DNA of 64,000 nucleotides, from assembly GCA_014529385.2 (NCBI GenBank), contig CM043953.1:114731549-114795548 (forward strand), read 5' to 3'. This document shows positions 24,201 to 35,860 of this stretch, piece by piece (the stretch's first letter is position 1; each line of letters opens with the position of its first letter). Source of the stretch: Adiantum capillus-veneris (taxonomy: Eukaryota; Streptophyta; Polypodiopsida; Polypodiales; Pteridaceae). Below the pieces are notes generated by a model. It was given only the letters and a program-made list of their open reading frames with translations. It ran no database searches and had not been told where the DNA came from. The position numbers were made by a program, and so were the translations under genes.

Positions 24201-26149
24201 TTTCAGTACCTTATAGTATTACTAACTGTTTTTAGTGTGGTAGAGGGACTTCTACATGCGGTTCCAGGAGGCTCATCCTGACATTAGGCTCTCCCTTAGA
24301 TGCCTTGAGGATCCAAAGCCATACTTCATATGCAAGTTAAAGAACCGCAACACCTATTGTTGTGAATACCATGTTCAGCTCGTATACATAAAGGAAGGCT
24401 TAAATCAAGTGCACCAAAGAAGATACAGGTTACATGGAATGTCATGCCTTTGCAGGTGTCCTTTGTGCAATCCTAGTGGTGGAACAATGCAATACACGGC
24501 ATCAAATGCAGCATTTCCATCATTGACAAACCAATTTGGGAACATGATTTGATTGTAACATTGAAAGGCTCTCGTTGTGTCTCATCAAACAGAGTGATGA
24601 TATCTCTAGAATGACTGTGAAGCTTTTTGATGAGGTTCCTACATAGGAAGTGAATAAGGAAGGTAGAGCTAAATGTCAAAAAGACCTTGTGGTTCAACAC
24701 GTCAGCTTGATGAGTTTCATTTCCATGCTTTGATGCAAGTTAGGAAACCATATCAAACACAACTACAAGTACATGTGGCAACCTCAACAGCTCAAGGAGT
24801 GTTTGGAGAACTTTCTAACAATGCAGTGGTGTTTGTAGTGCATTTTGCAAAGAATTTACTCCTTCAAAGTGAAAGACAACATTTAGTCTATGCATTGGTA
24901 TCCAACTCATGTCACAATATTTGTTCACATTTCATATTTTTGTGATGCCCTTGGTGCTATACTAAAGACAACTCACTTCTGTATCTTTGATTACAAGACA
25001 CATGACACTTTATTTGTGTAGCAGTGTTTTCTATTACACAATGAATGACTAAAAAGACACGGCTATAGTGTCAACCAACACTGGATGTGTCTGATGGTGC
25101 TGCTTTAGAATTCAAAGTAATGCAGCCATTCTATTTTGTTACATGATTCTTCACGCACAATTCTTCAATATGGTGGGTGTCAAGATAATGCTCAATTTCT
25201 TTGCTTCAAGCCATGGGAAGGGTGAACTTGACGAGGCTGGTGCAATGGTCAAAAGAGCCCTCACACATGAGCAGTTAAAATTTGACATATGGGTGCCACA
25301 TAATGCTTCAAGCGTTGTTGCATTCCTCAATGCAATGCTCATAAAACAATGTCCACAGACAAGCCAGAAAGTCAATTGTGCATTTTGGGAGATCAAGCTT
25401 GGTAATGTCAACAAAGACATAGAGTGGGATTGCAAGTGCATGATAGGTCTCAATCTTATCATTGTGTGAATGGCTACAATCAAATAAATATGCACGGACT
25501 AAAGTGCAGACCACTCTCTTGCATTTGACATGCGTGCATCAAAGGTCAATGGAGGAGATGTGCAAACAAAGACCATGGAGAGAGTTGGGTGTACTTGCAA
25601 ATACAACCCACAATTTGGGATGAAATCGATGGACAAGCGTTGAGCAAGGATGAGGATGAATACACCCCCATGTATCCTGGCCACCATGATGACCTGAGCA
25701 ATGCCTTGATGGTTGGCCAAAACTTTGCATTAAATGCAAAGGAGGCAGGCACAGATTTCTACATCTTGAAATGCACCACCACAAAGCGCTTGGCTCAAAA
25801 AGATGAAAGGGAGCAATGGCACAACATTATTAATAAAAATTCATATGTGGTTCAGGGCCTATTCTACAACAAGGTGAATGGTCAAAATGATACCTATGTC
25901 CTCTCTAACAACAAACCCATTGCTCTTATCTACTCCCACTTGGTGCAATGCATTGGGTTTCCCATGTCCCTAAGGGAAGGTGAGCCTAATGTATATGATA
26001 TGTCAAATGACATATTCAAACAAATCTATAATAGTGTGCCCTCAGAGAAGAACTTGTAAGATTTATCTATGTATGTCTAACGTGAGGACCTAGCCATCAC
26101 TTTTAACAGTACTTGGCTAGCATATTTAAATAGTAGAGTGATAACAGCT

Positions 26150-26425
26150 TATCTTTAAAGCACTTTGTGGCACTTGACCACTTGAATAACTTTTAACCAA
26201 CACTTGAGTAGCACTTAACCCGCAATTGACAACCACTTTTAAGCACTTTAACAACACCTTTAACCACTTGACTAGCACTTTGAACACTAGACTAGAGCTT
26301 TGAACCACTTAACCATCACTTTACAGCACTTTAAACCACTTGATTAGCACTTTGAACCACTTGATCAGCACTTTGAACCACTTGACAACACCTTACCATC
26401 ACTTGACTAGCATTTTGAACCACCA
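26150..26425 (-). repeat. Minisatellite, inverted relative to the 23.6-kb array (first part)
   Basis: The plus strand repeats AGCACTTTGAACCACTTGA; its reverse complement contains TTCAAAGTGCT, the core unit of the array at 23605-24200. The array follows the last coding block of the transposase-like gene by about 100 bp. Confidence 0.85.
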
Positions 26426-26689
26426 TTGGACCCTTGGGGGGTGCACTATGTAATCATGTTAATGTATAACGTGACTTCAGAAGGAGGGGTTTTAAAGTAC
26501 AAAACATTTAGGTAATTTAACAGAGATACATTAAAATAAGGGGTTTCTATTTTCAATTTTGAAAAAAAATCCTAAAATAAGGGGTCCTTTTATTCATTCA
26601 AACATGCTAAAAGAGGGGTTTTAATACCCCATGAACGCACATTATATAAGGGGGTATCAAATGGTGAATCCCTCGAGATTGGACCAGCA
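26426..26689. other. Non-repetitive spacer inside the right minisatellite
   Basis: No gene. The string AAGGGG or GAGGGGTTT recurs a few times (near 26495, 26540, 26582, 26613), suggesting a local decayed repeat. Confidence 0.5.
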
Positions 26690-27295
26690 CTTATAGAAAT
26701 TGAAAACCACTTGATAAGCACCTTACAACGCTTACCACTTAGTTGCACTTTACATCACTTGTTGACAACCACTTGATAAGCACTCTAAACCATTTGACCA
26801 GCATTGTGACCACTTGAACACCACCTTACATCACTTGACAACCACTTGACAAGCACCCTACACCACTTGCCACTTACAACACCTTATAGCACTTGACAAC
26901 CACTTTATCAACACTTCAAACCATTTGACCAGCACTGTGACCACTTGACTGCCACTTAATAGCACTTAACTAGCATTTGACAACCACTTGACAAGCACCT
27001 TACACCACTTACCACTTATCAGCACCTTATAGCACTTGAAAATCACTTGATCAACACTTTAAACCATTTGATCAACATTGTGACCACTTGACCACCACCT
27101 AACAACACTTAACTAGTACTTGACAACCAATTCATAAGCACCTTACAATACTTATCACTTATCAGCACCTTAAAGCACTTGACATCCACTAGTTAAGCAC
27201 TTTAAACCATTTGAATAGGACTGTAACCACTTGACCACCACCTAACAACACTTAATCAGCACTTGATACCACTTGAAAAAGCACTTAACCAGCAA
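26690..27295 (-). repeat. Minisatellite, inverted relative to the 23.6-kb array (second part)
   Basis: About 600 bp of units such as CACTTGACAACCACTTGATA and AGCACCTTACAACACTTA. It is a higher-order version of the preceding array: the order CACTTGACCACC / CACTTAACTAGCA / CTTGACAACCACTTGATAAGC / ACTTAC recurs with a period of roughly 110-130 bp. Confidence 0.85.
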
Positions 27296-27718
27296 TAAAG
27301 TTGATAGAAACATAAATAAATACTTGCAAAAATTCTTCATATTTGGTATACATTGAAGTGTACATACAAAAGCAATTACCTTTACAGGGAGTTAGCTTTT
27401 CAGTCAATGCCACAGCGGAGCATGGTCACGTGGCACTTTTGGAAGTTCCGATGGAACAATTTTTTGTTAAAGTTGTACTTTTAAATTTGCAAGTGCTCAG
27501 TTCAATTGTGCAAGTTCCTCATTCCTTGCATCAAACAAACATTCCCTAGCAGTTTGTGCCGCTATCAACACTTGTTATCCATTCTAATACAGATGAGGCA
27601 ATATCCTCCTTGAGGAAATTTTCCCACTACCTTTCATTTTGTTTTTTCAAGGCAATTAGAATTACAAAACAAGAGGCATCATTGAAATACTTTTTTATAG
27701 AGGGAGTCATCTAATAGT
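27296..27718. other. Flank of the copia insertion; no gene seen
   Basis: A 68-codon frame at 27343-27549 shows no domain. The interval ends with the target duplication ATAGT at 27714-27718. Confidence 0.5.
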
Positions 27719-27946
27719 TGTTGGAAATGGGGTTGCAAGAAAACACACACAATTTGGAGAAGACAAAGGAAGCTCAAGGCACTCAACAAAGAGTGTTTTA
27801 CTTAATGTGCAATGGAAAGATAGATAGCCCTAGAATGATGGACATATATACAATGCACGAGGGAAAAAACCTCCTAAAGAGGGGAAAAATGCAACAGCGG
27901 TCCTAAGTGTGTTCACACACATCACTACCACATGTATATGGTAACA
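27719..27946 (-). repeat. 3' LTR of the nested-host copia
   Basis: On the minus strand it begins TGTTACCATATACATG and ends CCATTTCCAACA. It is preceded by the polypurine-like CCAAGGGAAATT (plus 27947-27958). It aligns over its full 228 bp with 35861-36088. Confidence 0.95.
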
Positions 27947-28022
27947 AATTTCCCTTGGAGTGATGCGGTGAATGAGAGCTAGCACATAGAGTAAAGGAAA
28001 GCGCCATGCCCTAAGGACATGA

Positions 28023-29440
28023 TCAATCCACAAAGGGGAGTAAGACCAAAGCTTTGCGAAAAACTTCAAACTTCTCACAAGACAATGCCTTTGTGAAAAC
28101 ATCTGCAAGGTTGTCTTGTGTTGGCACATAAGCCAAGTTGATATGTCCTGCTGAGAGCCTCTCCCTAACATAATGGTAATGCACCTCAATGTGCTTTGTG
28201 CGAGCTTGAAAAACTGGGTTCCTTGCAATTACCAATGCACTGTGACTATTACTGTAGATAGTGTTGGTAGTGTCCTATCCAACACCCAAATCAGCCATAA
28301 GGCGTCTGAGCCATACACACTCAATGGTAGCTGCAAAGACTACCTTGTACTTAGCCTCACCACTAGAAGTGGCCATAGTAGGTTTCTTTTTGCTCAACCA
28401 TGATATGCATGAGCTGCCAAGCATGAAACAACAACCACTTGTGGACACTTGTGTGTCAAATCAACCAGCCCAATTTGAGTCCAAAAAAGCATGTAAGTCT
28501 GGAGGCAACAATTCTCCCTTGGGATAAAAAAAGCCAAGATGTAAAGTGCCACTCAAGTAGCAAAAAATCCTCTTGACAGTCTACCAATGCTTAGACCCTG
28601 GGCTATCCATAAATATGCTGACCTATGAGATTACAAATTGAATATCCGACCTTATGTTGCATGCATAAATGAGGCATCCCACAGCAGTTTGGTAGAGAGT
28701 GACATATGCAGGATCACCAGCATCATGAAGAATCAATTTCAAACCTGTTTCCATGGGAGTGGCAATAGGTTTGCAATCCTCAAGTCCAACTTTCCATAGC
28801 AATGTCTCTAGGTAACTTTTCTGACACAAGGCAATACCACCATCACACTTCTTAAACTATATACCAAGCACAAGGATATTGCTTCAACCCATACAAAACT
28901 TTGTTACATTTGCACACCCTACCCTCTTGTCCTTTCTTGAAACAACTGCAGGGCTGCGTTACCTAAACTTCCTCAAATATGTCACCATTCAAGAAAGCAG
29001 TAACAATGTCTGATTGATGTACATTGCGACCAAAATGAGCTTCCAATGCACATAGAAAATGCGTGACAGTAGCCATCTAACAAGTGGGAGAAAAAGTCTC
29101 TTCATAATCTATGCCTTTTTGTTGTGCATAATCTTTTGTAACAAGTCAAGCCTTATAGCAATCAATACCACCATCCAACATGCGTTTCAACTTGTGAACC
29201 CACTTTGTACCAATGGTATTTTTGCCAAGAGGAAAATCACATAAAGTCCATGTGTCATTTTCTATGAGTGCATCACATTCTGATTGCATGATGGCAGCCA
29301 TCCAATTTTTTAAATATCGTGCTTCATCAAAAGACAAAGGTTCTTCAACATCATGTAGGCTTGACATAGCCAAAGTATAACAATTTGATGCATAAGATGC
29401 ATGGCAAGAGCAAAGGTGCATCCAATTTACGATCACCCAA
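28023..29440 (-). pseudogene. Copia RT and RNase H, decayed
   Basis: RT is recognisable from 29440 downward (GTKWVHKLKRMLDGGIDCYK; then a KARLVTK-like strand and an NGDIFEEV-like strand). It continues with PIATPMETGLKLILHDAGDP near 28750 and the RNase H tail ARTKHIEVHYHYVRERLSAG near 28150-28200, ending TKALSCEKFEVFRKAL. Many stops and frame changes; the catalytic YVDD box was not found. Reverse transcription of the element's RNA is the family role. Confidence 0.8.
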
Positions 29441-29648
29441 TGTATGCACCAGCCATTCTGGCATCCAATTTACTGTCACGCAATGTATGCACCAGCCATT
29501 TTGGCATACTTCTAGCTTGCTCATTTCAGCCCTTTCATTATCAAGTTCATCATGTACATCTACACCAGTAACAAGCTGATCTATAACATTTTTAGAATCC
29601 TCCATAGGTTGTAAATTTGCCTCTTTTGAGTTTACATTCATACTTCCA

Positions 29649-30570
29649 CTATTGAAAAGAGGCAACAAATGTCATAAATGTCTTGTGAGCTGACATTACT
29701 ATCTCTAGTAGATGACAGCAAGGGCTGAATAGAATCTTCCACAAACACAACATCCTGTGAGACCAAGATATGCTTTGTTTGGGGATAATACAATTTGTAA
29801 CCTTAGCTTTCAGCACTATAACCAACAAAATAATATTTGCCTTATCATCTAATGTTTTACGATGTGTTTGTGGCACCAAAGCATATGTCAAATAGCCAAA
29901 AATACGCATGTGCTCAATAGAAGGCTTTCTATCATGCCATGCTTCATATGGAGTAATAAATTGCAAAGCTTTTGTAGGACATCTGTTTAGTACATAAGTG
30001 GCACACACAATGGCCTCAAGCCAAAACAGATGCGACAAAGCTTGACTTTTGTTCATACATTGTGTCATTTCTGTAAGTGACTTGTTTTTCCTCTCAACAA
30101 CACCATTTTGCTGAGGTGTATAAGGCAGTGTACATTGGTGTTTTATCCCACGACTAGCCATAAATGCATCAAATTCATGAGACATATACTCCCCCCCTCG
30201 ATCAAAAGAGAGGGTGCCCATAGTACATTTTGAGACATTTTTAGCCATAGCCAAAAATTGTTTGAAGCACATAAAAACTTTGGACTTTGCTTTAAGTAGA
30301 ACTACCCATGCACTATGCACAAGCTACAACTTGCATGTGGCCCTAATTGAACCATCCTTTGGAAACTTAGAATGTTGTATTTTACCCAAAATACAGCCTT
30401 CACAAACATGTTTGACAGGTGCTTCAAGAGGCGGCAAAGAAGCAACCATATCAAATTTTTGAAAACGCAGCAAACTGGCAAAATTTAAATGACCAAACGT
30501 GCATGCAAAAGTTTTGCATTTGAAATAGCCTTTGAATCCACAACTGCATTTGCAAAATTTTTTCCACACT
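29649..30570 (-). pseudogene. Copia integrase, decayed
   Basis: Contains the pre-integrase segment (HLNFASLLRFQKFDMVASLP, then VCEGCILGKIQHSKFP, the HHCC zinc domain) at about 30324-30520, and the catalytic core at 29649-30320: SFDRGGEYMSHEF with the second Asp, PYTPQQNGVVERKNKSL with the catalytic Glu. The frame breaks between the zinc domain and the core near 30320. It would insert the cDNA into the genome. Confidence 0.85.
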
Positions 30571-30574
30571 TGTC

Positions 30575-31190
30575 TTACAAAGTGAGCTTATACAGCCCGT
30601 GGCATAAAATGCTAGATGCAACAATTTCATCACCAAAATTGAGATCATGTACAGTACATCGGTCAAATTTGACTACAAGATCAAGTCTAGCAAGTGTAGT
30701 TACTGACAAGAGATTATTCTTGATCCTAGGTACATAAAGTGCATCAACAAGTGTGAAAGAACTGCCATTTGTAGCAGTAAGCACAATATTTTCAACTTCC
30801 TAAATCTAACAAGAGACATTGTTGGCACAAGTAACTGAATTCCCATGAGGGACAGACTCAAGAGAGGTGAACAAATCACAATGTGAGGTAATGTGCTTTG
30901 TAGCACCACTATCAAAATACCACACATGTGAATCTGTAGCAATTGACATGCATGCATCATGGACAACAAGATTATATGTACACTCTGCACTAAAAGCCCA
31001 TTCTACATCAACATCAATATCACAGTCTCCTTTCACAAAAGACTCAACATTAGCTATATTTGTAGTGGAACTAGCATTTGCAATGGAACCACCCTCTTTC
31101 TTCTTAGCCTCTTTGGACTTCAACTTAGGACACTACTTGATCAAGTGATCATTAGTTTTACAATAATGGCAACACATCTTCTTTTTGCCC
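30575..31190 (-). pseudogene. Copia zinc knuckle and protease, decayed
   Basis: Near 31150-31180 a CCHC knuckle reads CHYCKTNDHLIK, stop, C. Downstream, near 30890-30930, WYFDSGATKHIT is the copia protease active site (DSGA). A third part (30575-30784) reads FTLVDALYVPRIKNNLLSVT, typical of the protease-integrase linker. A stop lies within the knuckle and another between protease and linker. Confidence 0.85.
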
Positions 31191-31391
31191 TTATCACCAA
31201 AATTTCCAGACAAATTGCTGCCAGTAGAGCCATTAGGACAGATGATTTTCCACTCGTAAGAACCATGAGAGGTGGTTGTATTACTATTACCACCTTTTCT
31301 TTGAGCAGCAATAAAAGCCTGCTCAACTGCACACTATCTAGTCTTGTTTTTTTTGGAAAGTGCCTCTTGCAATAGTAATGTGCACACTTCA

Positions 31392-31772
31392 TCAAACTTG
31401 ACAACTTAAAGATTTCTTTGGTTCATAAGTCTCCAAGTACTAGCAAAAGTTTGGTAAAAATCTGGCAAGGCATCAAGAACAGTCTGCACAGACCTTTGAT
31501 TCCAGGTCTTTACGCAGCAATGCAATCTTAGCCTCATTGCGACCTACATAAAGACCAGCCAAAATATCCCAAGCCTATTTGGCAAATTTTAATGAACAAA
31601 CGTGGAAAATAATAGTGCGCTTCATAGACAACGCAATAAATGCTTGAGCCTGCGCACCGTTTACATCCCAACGAGCTTGCTCAGTTGTAGGCAAAACAAA
31701 TCTAACAGCAGCAATCGTTGCAACAAGACTTGCAACATCCTCAACTTTGTCTACATCCTCAAAACCAAGACG
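31392..31772 (-). pseudogene. Copia gag, 3' portion (right of the nested insertion in the element's own direction)
   Basis: Reads ANVRLGFEDVDKVEDVASLV followed by VLPTTEQARWDVNGAQAQAF, the UBN2-type gag found in plant copia elements, then AWDILAGLYVGRN. Its beginning coincides with the target duplication TACAT, so it is the continuation of the gag interrupted at 35391. The open frame runs a few codons into the inserted LTR, which is an artefact of the insertion. Confidence 0.85.
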
Positions 31773-31777
31773 TACAT

Positions 31778-32345
31778 TTGCATAAAATCTAATATCTAAC
31801 TTCACCAAATGATTTTCCCAAGTTAAATTGATCATTTAATATGGGGAGATAAAAGGGAACAAGAGTTAGAATATAGATATGTGCTTATAGGTATGTATTC
31901 ACTCTAGGCCTAAATGAGAGATAAGATTATCTCTACCTAAGGCCAAAAGGAAGATAGTCTATCAAAGATCTAGGTGCCATAAGTGCTTTAGGCTCACCTC
32001 ACCATGTGACCAAAAGGAGAGATGATTACATCTAATTACGGGTTCCTAATGGAGGCAGCTTAGTAAGGACAAGTGCACTTAATGAAGCTCTAAAAAACCT
32101 TAGGGTTAGCTTCATTTAGGCCTCCAAAGGTAAATGTTAAAAGCCTTAGGAAATAACCTTTAATTTTTAGCTTTAGGCAATTATGGTATGAGCAGGTAAG
32201 GGAGCAGCTTGCTTAAGTAGAGGATGTGCTTAAGTAGGGCATGCCTGCTTACCAAGGTCAAAGATCTAGCTACAAAGGAGGGGGCAAGCCCTACAAAGGT
32301 GGCAAGGGGGGAGAGTGTGTGCACCTCATCAACGGCACATGCCCT
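31778..32345 (+). repeat. Truncated 5' LTR of the nested chromovirus
   Basis: Aligns with the first ~570 bp of 33831-35386. The first bases read TTGCATAAAATC instead of TGTCATAAAATC. Homology to the LTR stops within the word CATGCCCTC near 32345. Confidence 0.85.
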
Positions 32346-33465
32346 CAGTCATTGTCAATCCTTGATTCACCATGGGAGAGCATATCCATGGATTTTATCT
32401 TTGGATTTCCTAAGTCTATCCATGGGAATATAGGAATATGGACAATAGTCGACAGGCTTAACAAACAAGCTCATTTTATACTCGTCAAAAAGAATATTAA
32501 AGCACACCAAATGGCAACCCTCTACATATCTCAAATATTCAAGTATCATGGCTTGACAACATCAATAGTGTTGGATAGAGATCCTAGAATGACCATTAAT
32601 TTTTTAAAGGGTCTCTTTGAGAATCTAGGTACTAGAGTAAACTTCTCCTTTGCCTATCACCCACAAATGGATGGCCAAAGTGAGATAGCTAATCTAACGA
32701 TTCTAGATCTACTAAAAGCCTATGTAACGGAAGTAGATCACCGTTCTCAATAAGAGAATCACCTACCTCTTGTAGAGTACGCATATAACAATACTGTACA
32801 TATATCTACAAGAAAAGCACCTTTTGAGGTGATTGAGGGAAGACCAAAAAGTCCCTTGCTACTTAAGTTACATGGGAAGATCTTTGCCGTCGCTGAATAT
32901 ATTCGAGACTTAAAAGAATCTTTTCAAAAGATTAAAGAAGCTATATCTATTACACAGCAAAAGAAAAAGACTACTGCTAATAAGCACGAAAGAGCCTTAG
33001 CTTTTAAGGAAAATGATTGGGTCTTATTGAAATATCCTAAGGCTTGTCTAAGGCACAGTACGGACGGGACATCAAAAGTACTATGCTAAGTTAGCAAAAA
33101 GGTACTATGGTCCCTTTCAAGTTCTTAAGCCTATCAATGAGATGGCTTATCAATTGAAATTGCCCAATCATTGACTCATACACAATGCATTTCATGATTT
33201 GAGCCTACTCAAGACTTACAAAGGAGAGCCATCAAGAGAGGCCATAATAGAAGACCCTCCTGAAATTGAAGGCCAAGGAGAAGTACTTCAACCAGATTCT
33301 GTGCTACAACATGAGGACAAGGTACTAAGACGTGGTAAGATTATCCAAAGATATCTTATTAAGTTTAAAAATTATGTTTTTGAAGATGCTAGATGGATGC
33401 AAGGAACCCAACTTAAGGATAGTATGCACCTTGTCAAGGCTTACAATGACTCTCTTGAGTAAGAA
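32346..33465 (+). pseudogene. Integrase core, C-terminal domain and chromodomain of the nested gypsy
   Basis: The core starts SPWESISMDFIFGFPKS (first catalytic Asp), continues TSIVLDRDPRMTINFLKGLF (second Asp) and PQMDGQSEIANLT (catalytic Glu), so the D,D,E residues are all present. After a stop near 32750 the frame continues with EYAYNNTVHISTRKAPFEVI and the lysine-rich C-terminal domain. The last part (33199-33462) has RYLIKFKNYVFEDARW, a chromodomain-like end, which places the element in the chromovirus group. Its fusion to LTR sequence gives a spurious open frame from 32241. A second stop and frame change lie near 33090-33200. Confidence 0.88.
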
Positions 33466-33830
33466 AATGTAAAATATAAATGTAAATGTACAAAGTTTCT
33501 TTTTTGTCTTAGAAGACTCTCTCTTTTCTTTTATTGTTGTGCACAAATTTAATGAGTATGTATGCTTAGGGTCATGTTTGTGGAGGTGATGTCTTTAAAA
33601 CACTCAGTAGAACTTGTCACTCTACTTTGGAAGTATGATATGGAATAAAGAGCAAACATGCTTGCAGCAGATGTCGTCTCTCAAGCACCATGTGGATTAG
33701 TCATTCACTATGGAATGATGTTGTAGGGTAAAAAGGGATCCTCTACCCGCTAAGAAAAATGGACTAATGAGTATGCTTTACCCTTCTTACCTCATATTCA
33801 AGGACGACTATGATTTCAAGAGCGAGATAA

Positions 33831-35386
33831 TGTCATAAAATCTAATATCTAACTTTACCAAATGATTTTCTCATGTTGAACTGATCATTTAATATGGGGA
33901 GATAAAAGGGAACAAGAGTTAGAATATAGATATGTGCTTATAGATATTTCTTCACACTAGGACTAAATGAGAGATAAGATTATCTCTACATAAGGCCAAA
34001 ATGAAGATAGTCTATCAAAGAGCTAGGTGCCATAAGTGCTTTAGGCTCACCTCACCATGGGACGAAAAGGAGAGATGATTACATCTCATTACGGGTCCAT
34101 AATGGAGGCAGCTTAGTAAGCACAATGTGCACTTAATGAAGCTCTAAAAGACCTTAGGGTTAGCTTCATTAAAGCCTCAAAAGTTAAGTGTTAAAAGCCT
34201 TAGGACATAACCTTTAATTTTCAGCTTTAGGCAATTATGGTCTAAGCAGGCAAGGGGGCAACTTGCTTAAGCAGGGGGCCTGCCTGCTTATCAAGGTCAA
34301 AGATCTATCTACAAAAAAGGGGGTGAGCCCTACAAAGGTGCCAAAGGGGGGAGAGTGTGTGCACCTCATCAAGGGCCCATGCCCTCCCAAGGGGAAAGGG
34401 GACACATGTCAGGTGTAGAGGCACACTGTCCCAGAAGAAGGGGATGTGCTTAAGCAAGGGGGGTGCTAGCTTAACCTCACAAAAGGTAAAGAAGGACACT
34501 TGTCAAGAGGCTACACACCTTGCCCAAAAGCAAGCCAAGCTGTCGTTGGTGGAGATGCTACTTGGTCCAATGCTCGGTCCAATGAGAGCCCAAGGAGGCC
34601 TAGGAAAGGGGGTCGACAAAGCTACCTGTCTCTCTCTCACTCAGTTGAGCCTCCACGAGCCCTCCTCTTCCTCATTCTCTTCACACACTCTTGTGAAGCA
34701 AGAACTCCATCTCCTTCTCCAAGCTTGAGAAGTTGAGTGCCTATCACAACAAGATCTTGGCTATGGATGCATATCCAAGCAAGAGAATGTTTAATGCTTG
34801 CTTGTCAATCTCTCTAATCTCCATTAACTAAGATATGCTATGCTACAAGAGCTATGAGTGATTATGTGCAAGGGGGTATTGCTTTCTTGTAGAGCTACTT
34901 CTACTTCTCTCTTCTTCCTCACTCCCTGCCAGTTCTCCTCACCTTTCATGGTGTTTGAGGTCTTGGGATTGAGGTTGGGCCTTTTTCAAGTTCATGCTAA
35001 TCATTTTTATTGTTGTTGTTATGCTAATGCTTGGTGAGTGAAGCTTTCCATCTTCACTACATCAAGAAGGTCTCAAGGAACACAATAACTTGTATTGTAA
35101 TCAAGTCTTCCGCCATGGGAGAACTTATAATACAAATGCCTATTGGAGGGGGGACCGGCTCCAACTAATCTGGTCCTCTATTGGTGCCAATCTCTCTAAA
35201 CTCTCATTCTCTTTTACAAGTATTGTTCATGCCATGTTAATGAAGTAATGTGTTAGTGTTGCTCTTGCCATCCAAGCACTCTCTGCATCTCATTCTCTAT
35301 CTACACACAAAGGAATGCTCAAGGAAATGCTCACTGTGTTATTCATTTTTTGCTACAACTCAAGTTAAAAGGCTAATTTCATTACA
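33831..35386 (+). repeat. 3' LTR of the nested chromovirus, 1556 bp
   Basis: TG...CA bounded, preceded by a purine-rich tract ending AGAGCGAGATAA. Near its 3' end it contains AATACAAATGCCTATTGG and GGGGGGACCGGCTCC, a segment also present in the copia LTR at 44653-45179. Aligns throughout with 53011-54548. Confidence 0.93.
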
Positions 35387-35391
35387 TACAT

Positions 35392-35530
35392 CAATGTCCT
35401 TCACAATATTCCGGATGCCCTTTGACACAAGTACATGTTGCATCATATAAGTCCACATAGGGCAATTGTCCCCATCCAATCTATCCTTAGCAACAAACAT
35501 CTTGAACACATCAATGTTGTTGTTAGCCAT
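35392..35530 (-). pseudogene. Copia gag, 5' portion
   Basis: Starts MANNNIDVFKMFVAKDRLDG at about 35530 and continues CPMWTYMMQHVLVSKGI, the conserved N-terminus of copia gag (LDG.NY..W...M). It is cut at 35391 by the nested gypsy insertion. Upstream, within about 320 bases, lie the leader and primer site. I chose the second Met because it gives the usual gag start; an upstream in-frame Met at 35590 gives a hydrophobic N-terminus not usual for gag. Confidence 0.85.
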
Positions 35531-35847
35531 GGTAAATGCTGCACCTAATGTGAAAACTACCCAAAACAAGGAGAAACAAAGCGAGAACAATCAATGCTAT
35601 ATAGCACAACCCATAGATAACTATAAGGGACTGTTATGCAAAAAATGGCACTGACAAAAATTATGCACAAAATGACAAAATAGCCAAAGCAATACTATCT
35701 ATAGTGGAAACGGAGGCCAAAATGAGCCCACATCAAAAATTTGAGCAGACCTGCAAATGCTTGCCAAAGCTCACAAAAATTGGAGAAAGTGAGAAGGCGT
35801 ATGCTAGAGCTGTTGATTGGTGACTAAGCCCGGGAGGACGCAACCTA

Positions 35848-35858
35848 CTCTGATACCA
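35848..35858 (-). other. Primer binding site for initiator-Met tRNA (copia)
   Basis: The minus strand reads TGGTATCAGAG two bases after the end of the 5' LTR. It matches the standard copia/gypsy priming sequence. Confidence 0.9.
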
Positions 35859-35860
35859 AT

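Larger units (their letters stand above)
22980..26060 (+). pseudogene. Transposase-like gene remnant of an unnamed eukaryotic family, in four blocks
   Basis: Blocks on the plus strand: 23063-23503 (ends with KDAIQKRIGRRALVLHPVH); about 24250-24550 (FICKLKNRNTYCCEYHVQ, then a Cys cluster CLCRCPLC); 24673-25470 (NNAVVFVVHFAKN, VSDGAALEFK near 25090, and FFASSHGKGELDEAGAMVKR near 25200); and 25589-26059 (DEDEYTPMYPGHHDDLSNAL, ending at a stop). The spacing of an aspartate-bearing VHDF-type strand, SDGAA...FK and HGKG..D..G suggests an RNase H-like DDE catalytic fold, but this is inference. In this copy the first site reads VVHF and appears to lack its Asp. I know similar wording from uncharacterised proteins of plants and invertebrates but cannot name the family. 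Stops and frame changes occur between blocks, and a 600-bp minisatellite separates the first two. Confidence 0.6.
31778..35386 (+). mobile_element. Nested, internally deleted Ty3/gypsy chromovirus
   Basis: Inserted in the copia gag and flanked by the 5-bp target duplication TACAT (31773-31777 and 35387-35391). The right LTR is complete (33831-35386, TGTCATAAAATC...TTTCATTACA). The left LTR is truncated after about 568 bp and is joined directly to integrase coding sequence near 32345, so the rest of the LTR, primer site, gag, protease, RT and RNase H are deleted. The same family supplies the LTR at 53011-54548. The element cannot move by itself. Confidence 0.93.

Noticed and set aside
31772-31835. 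Copia gag start at the Met at 31835
   Set aside because: This Met lies in the inserted LTR; the true gag start is at about 35530.
32241-32753. 170-codon frame read as one protein
   Set aside because: Its first third is LTR sequence; only the part after about 32345 is integrase.
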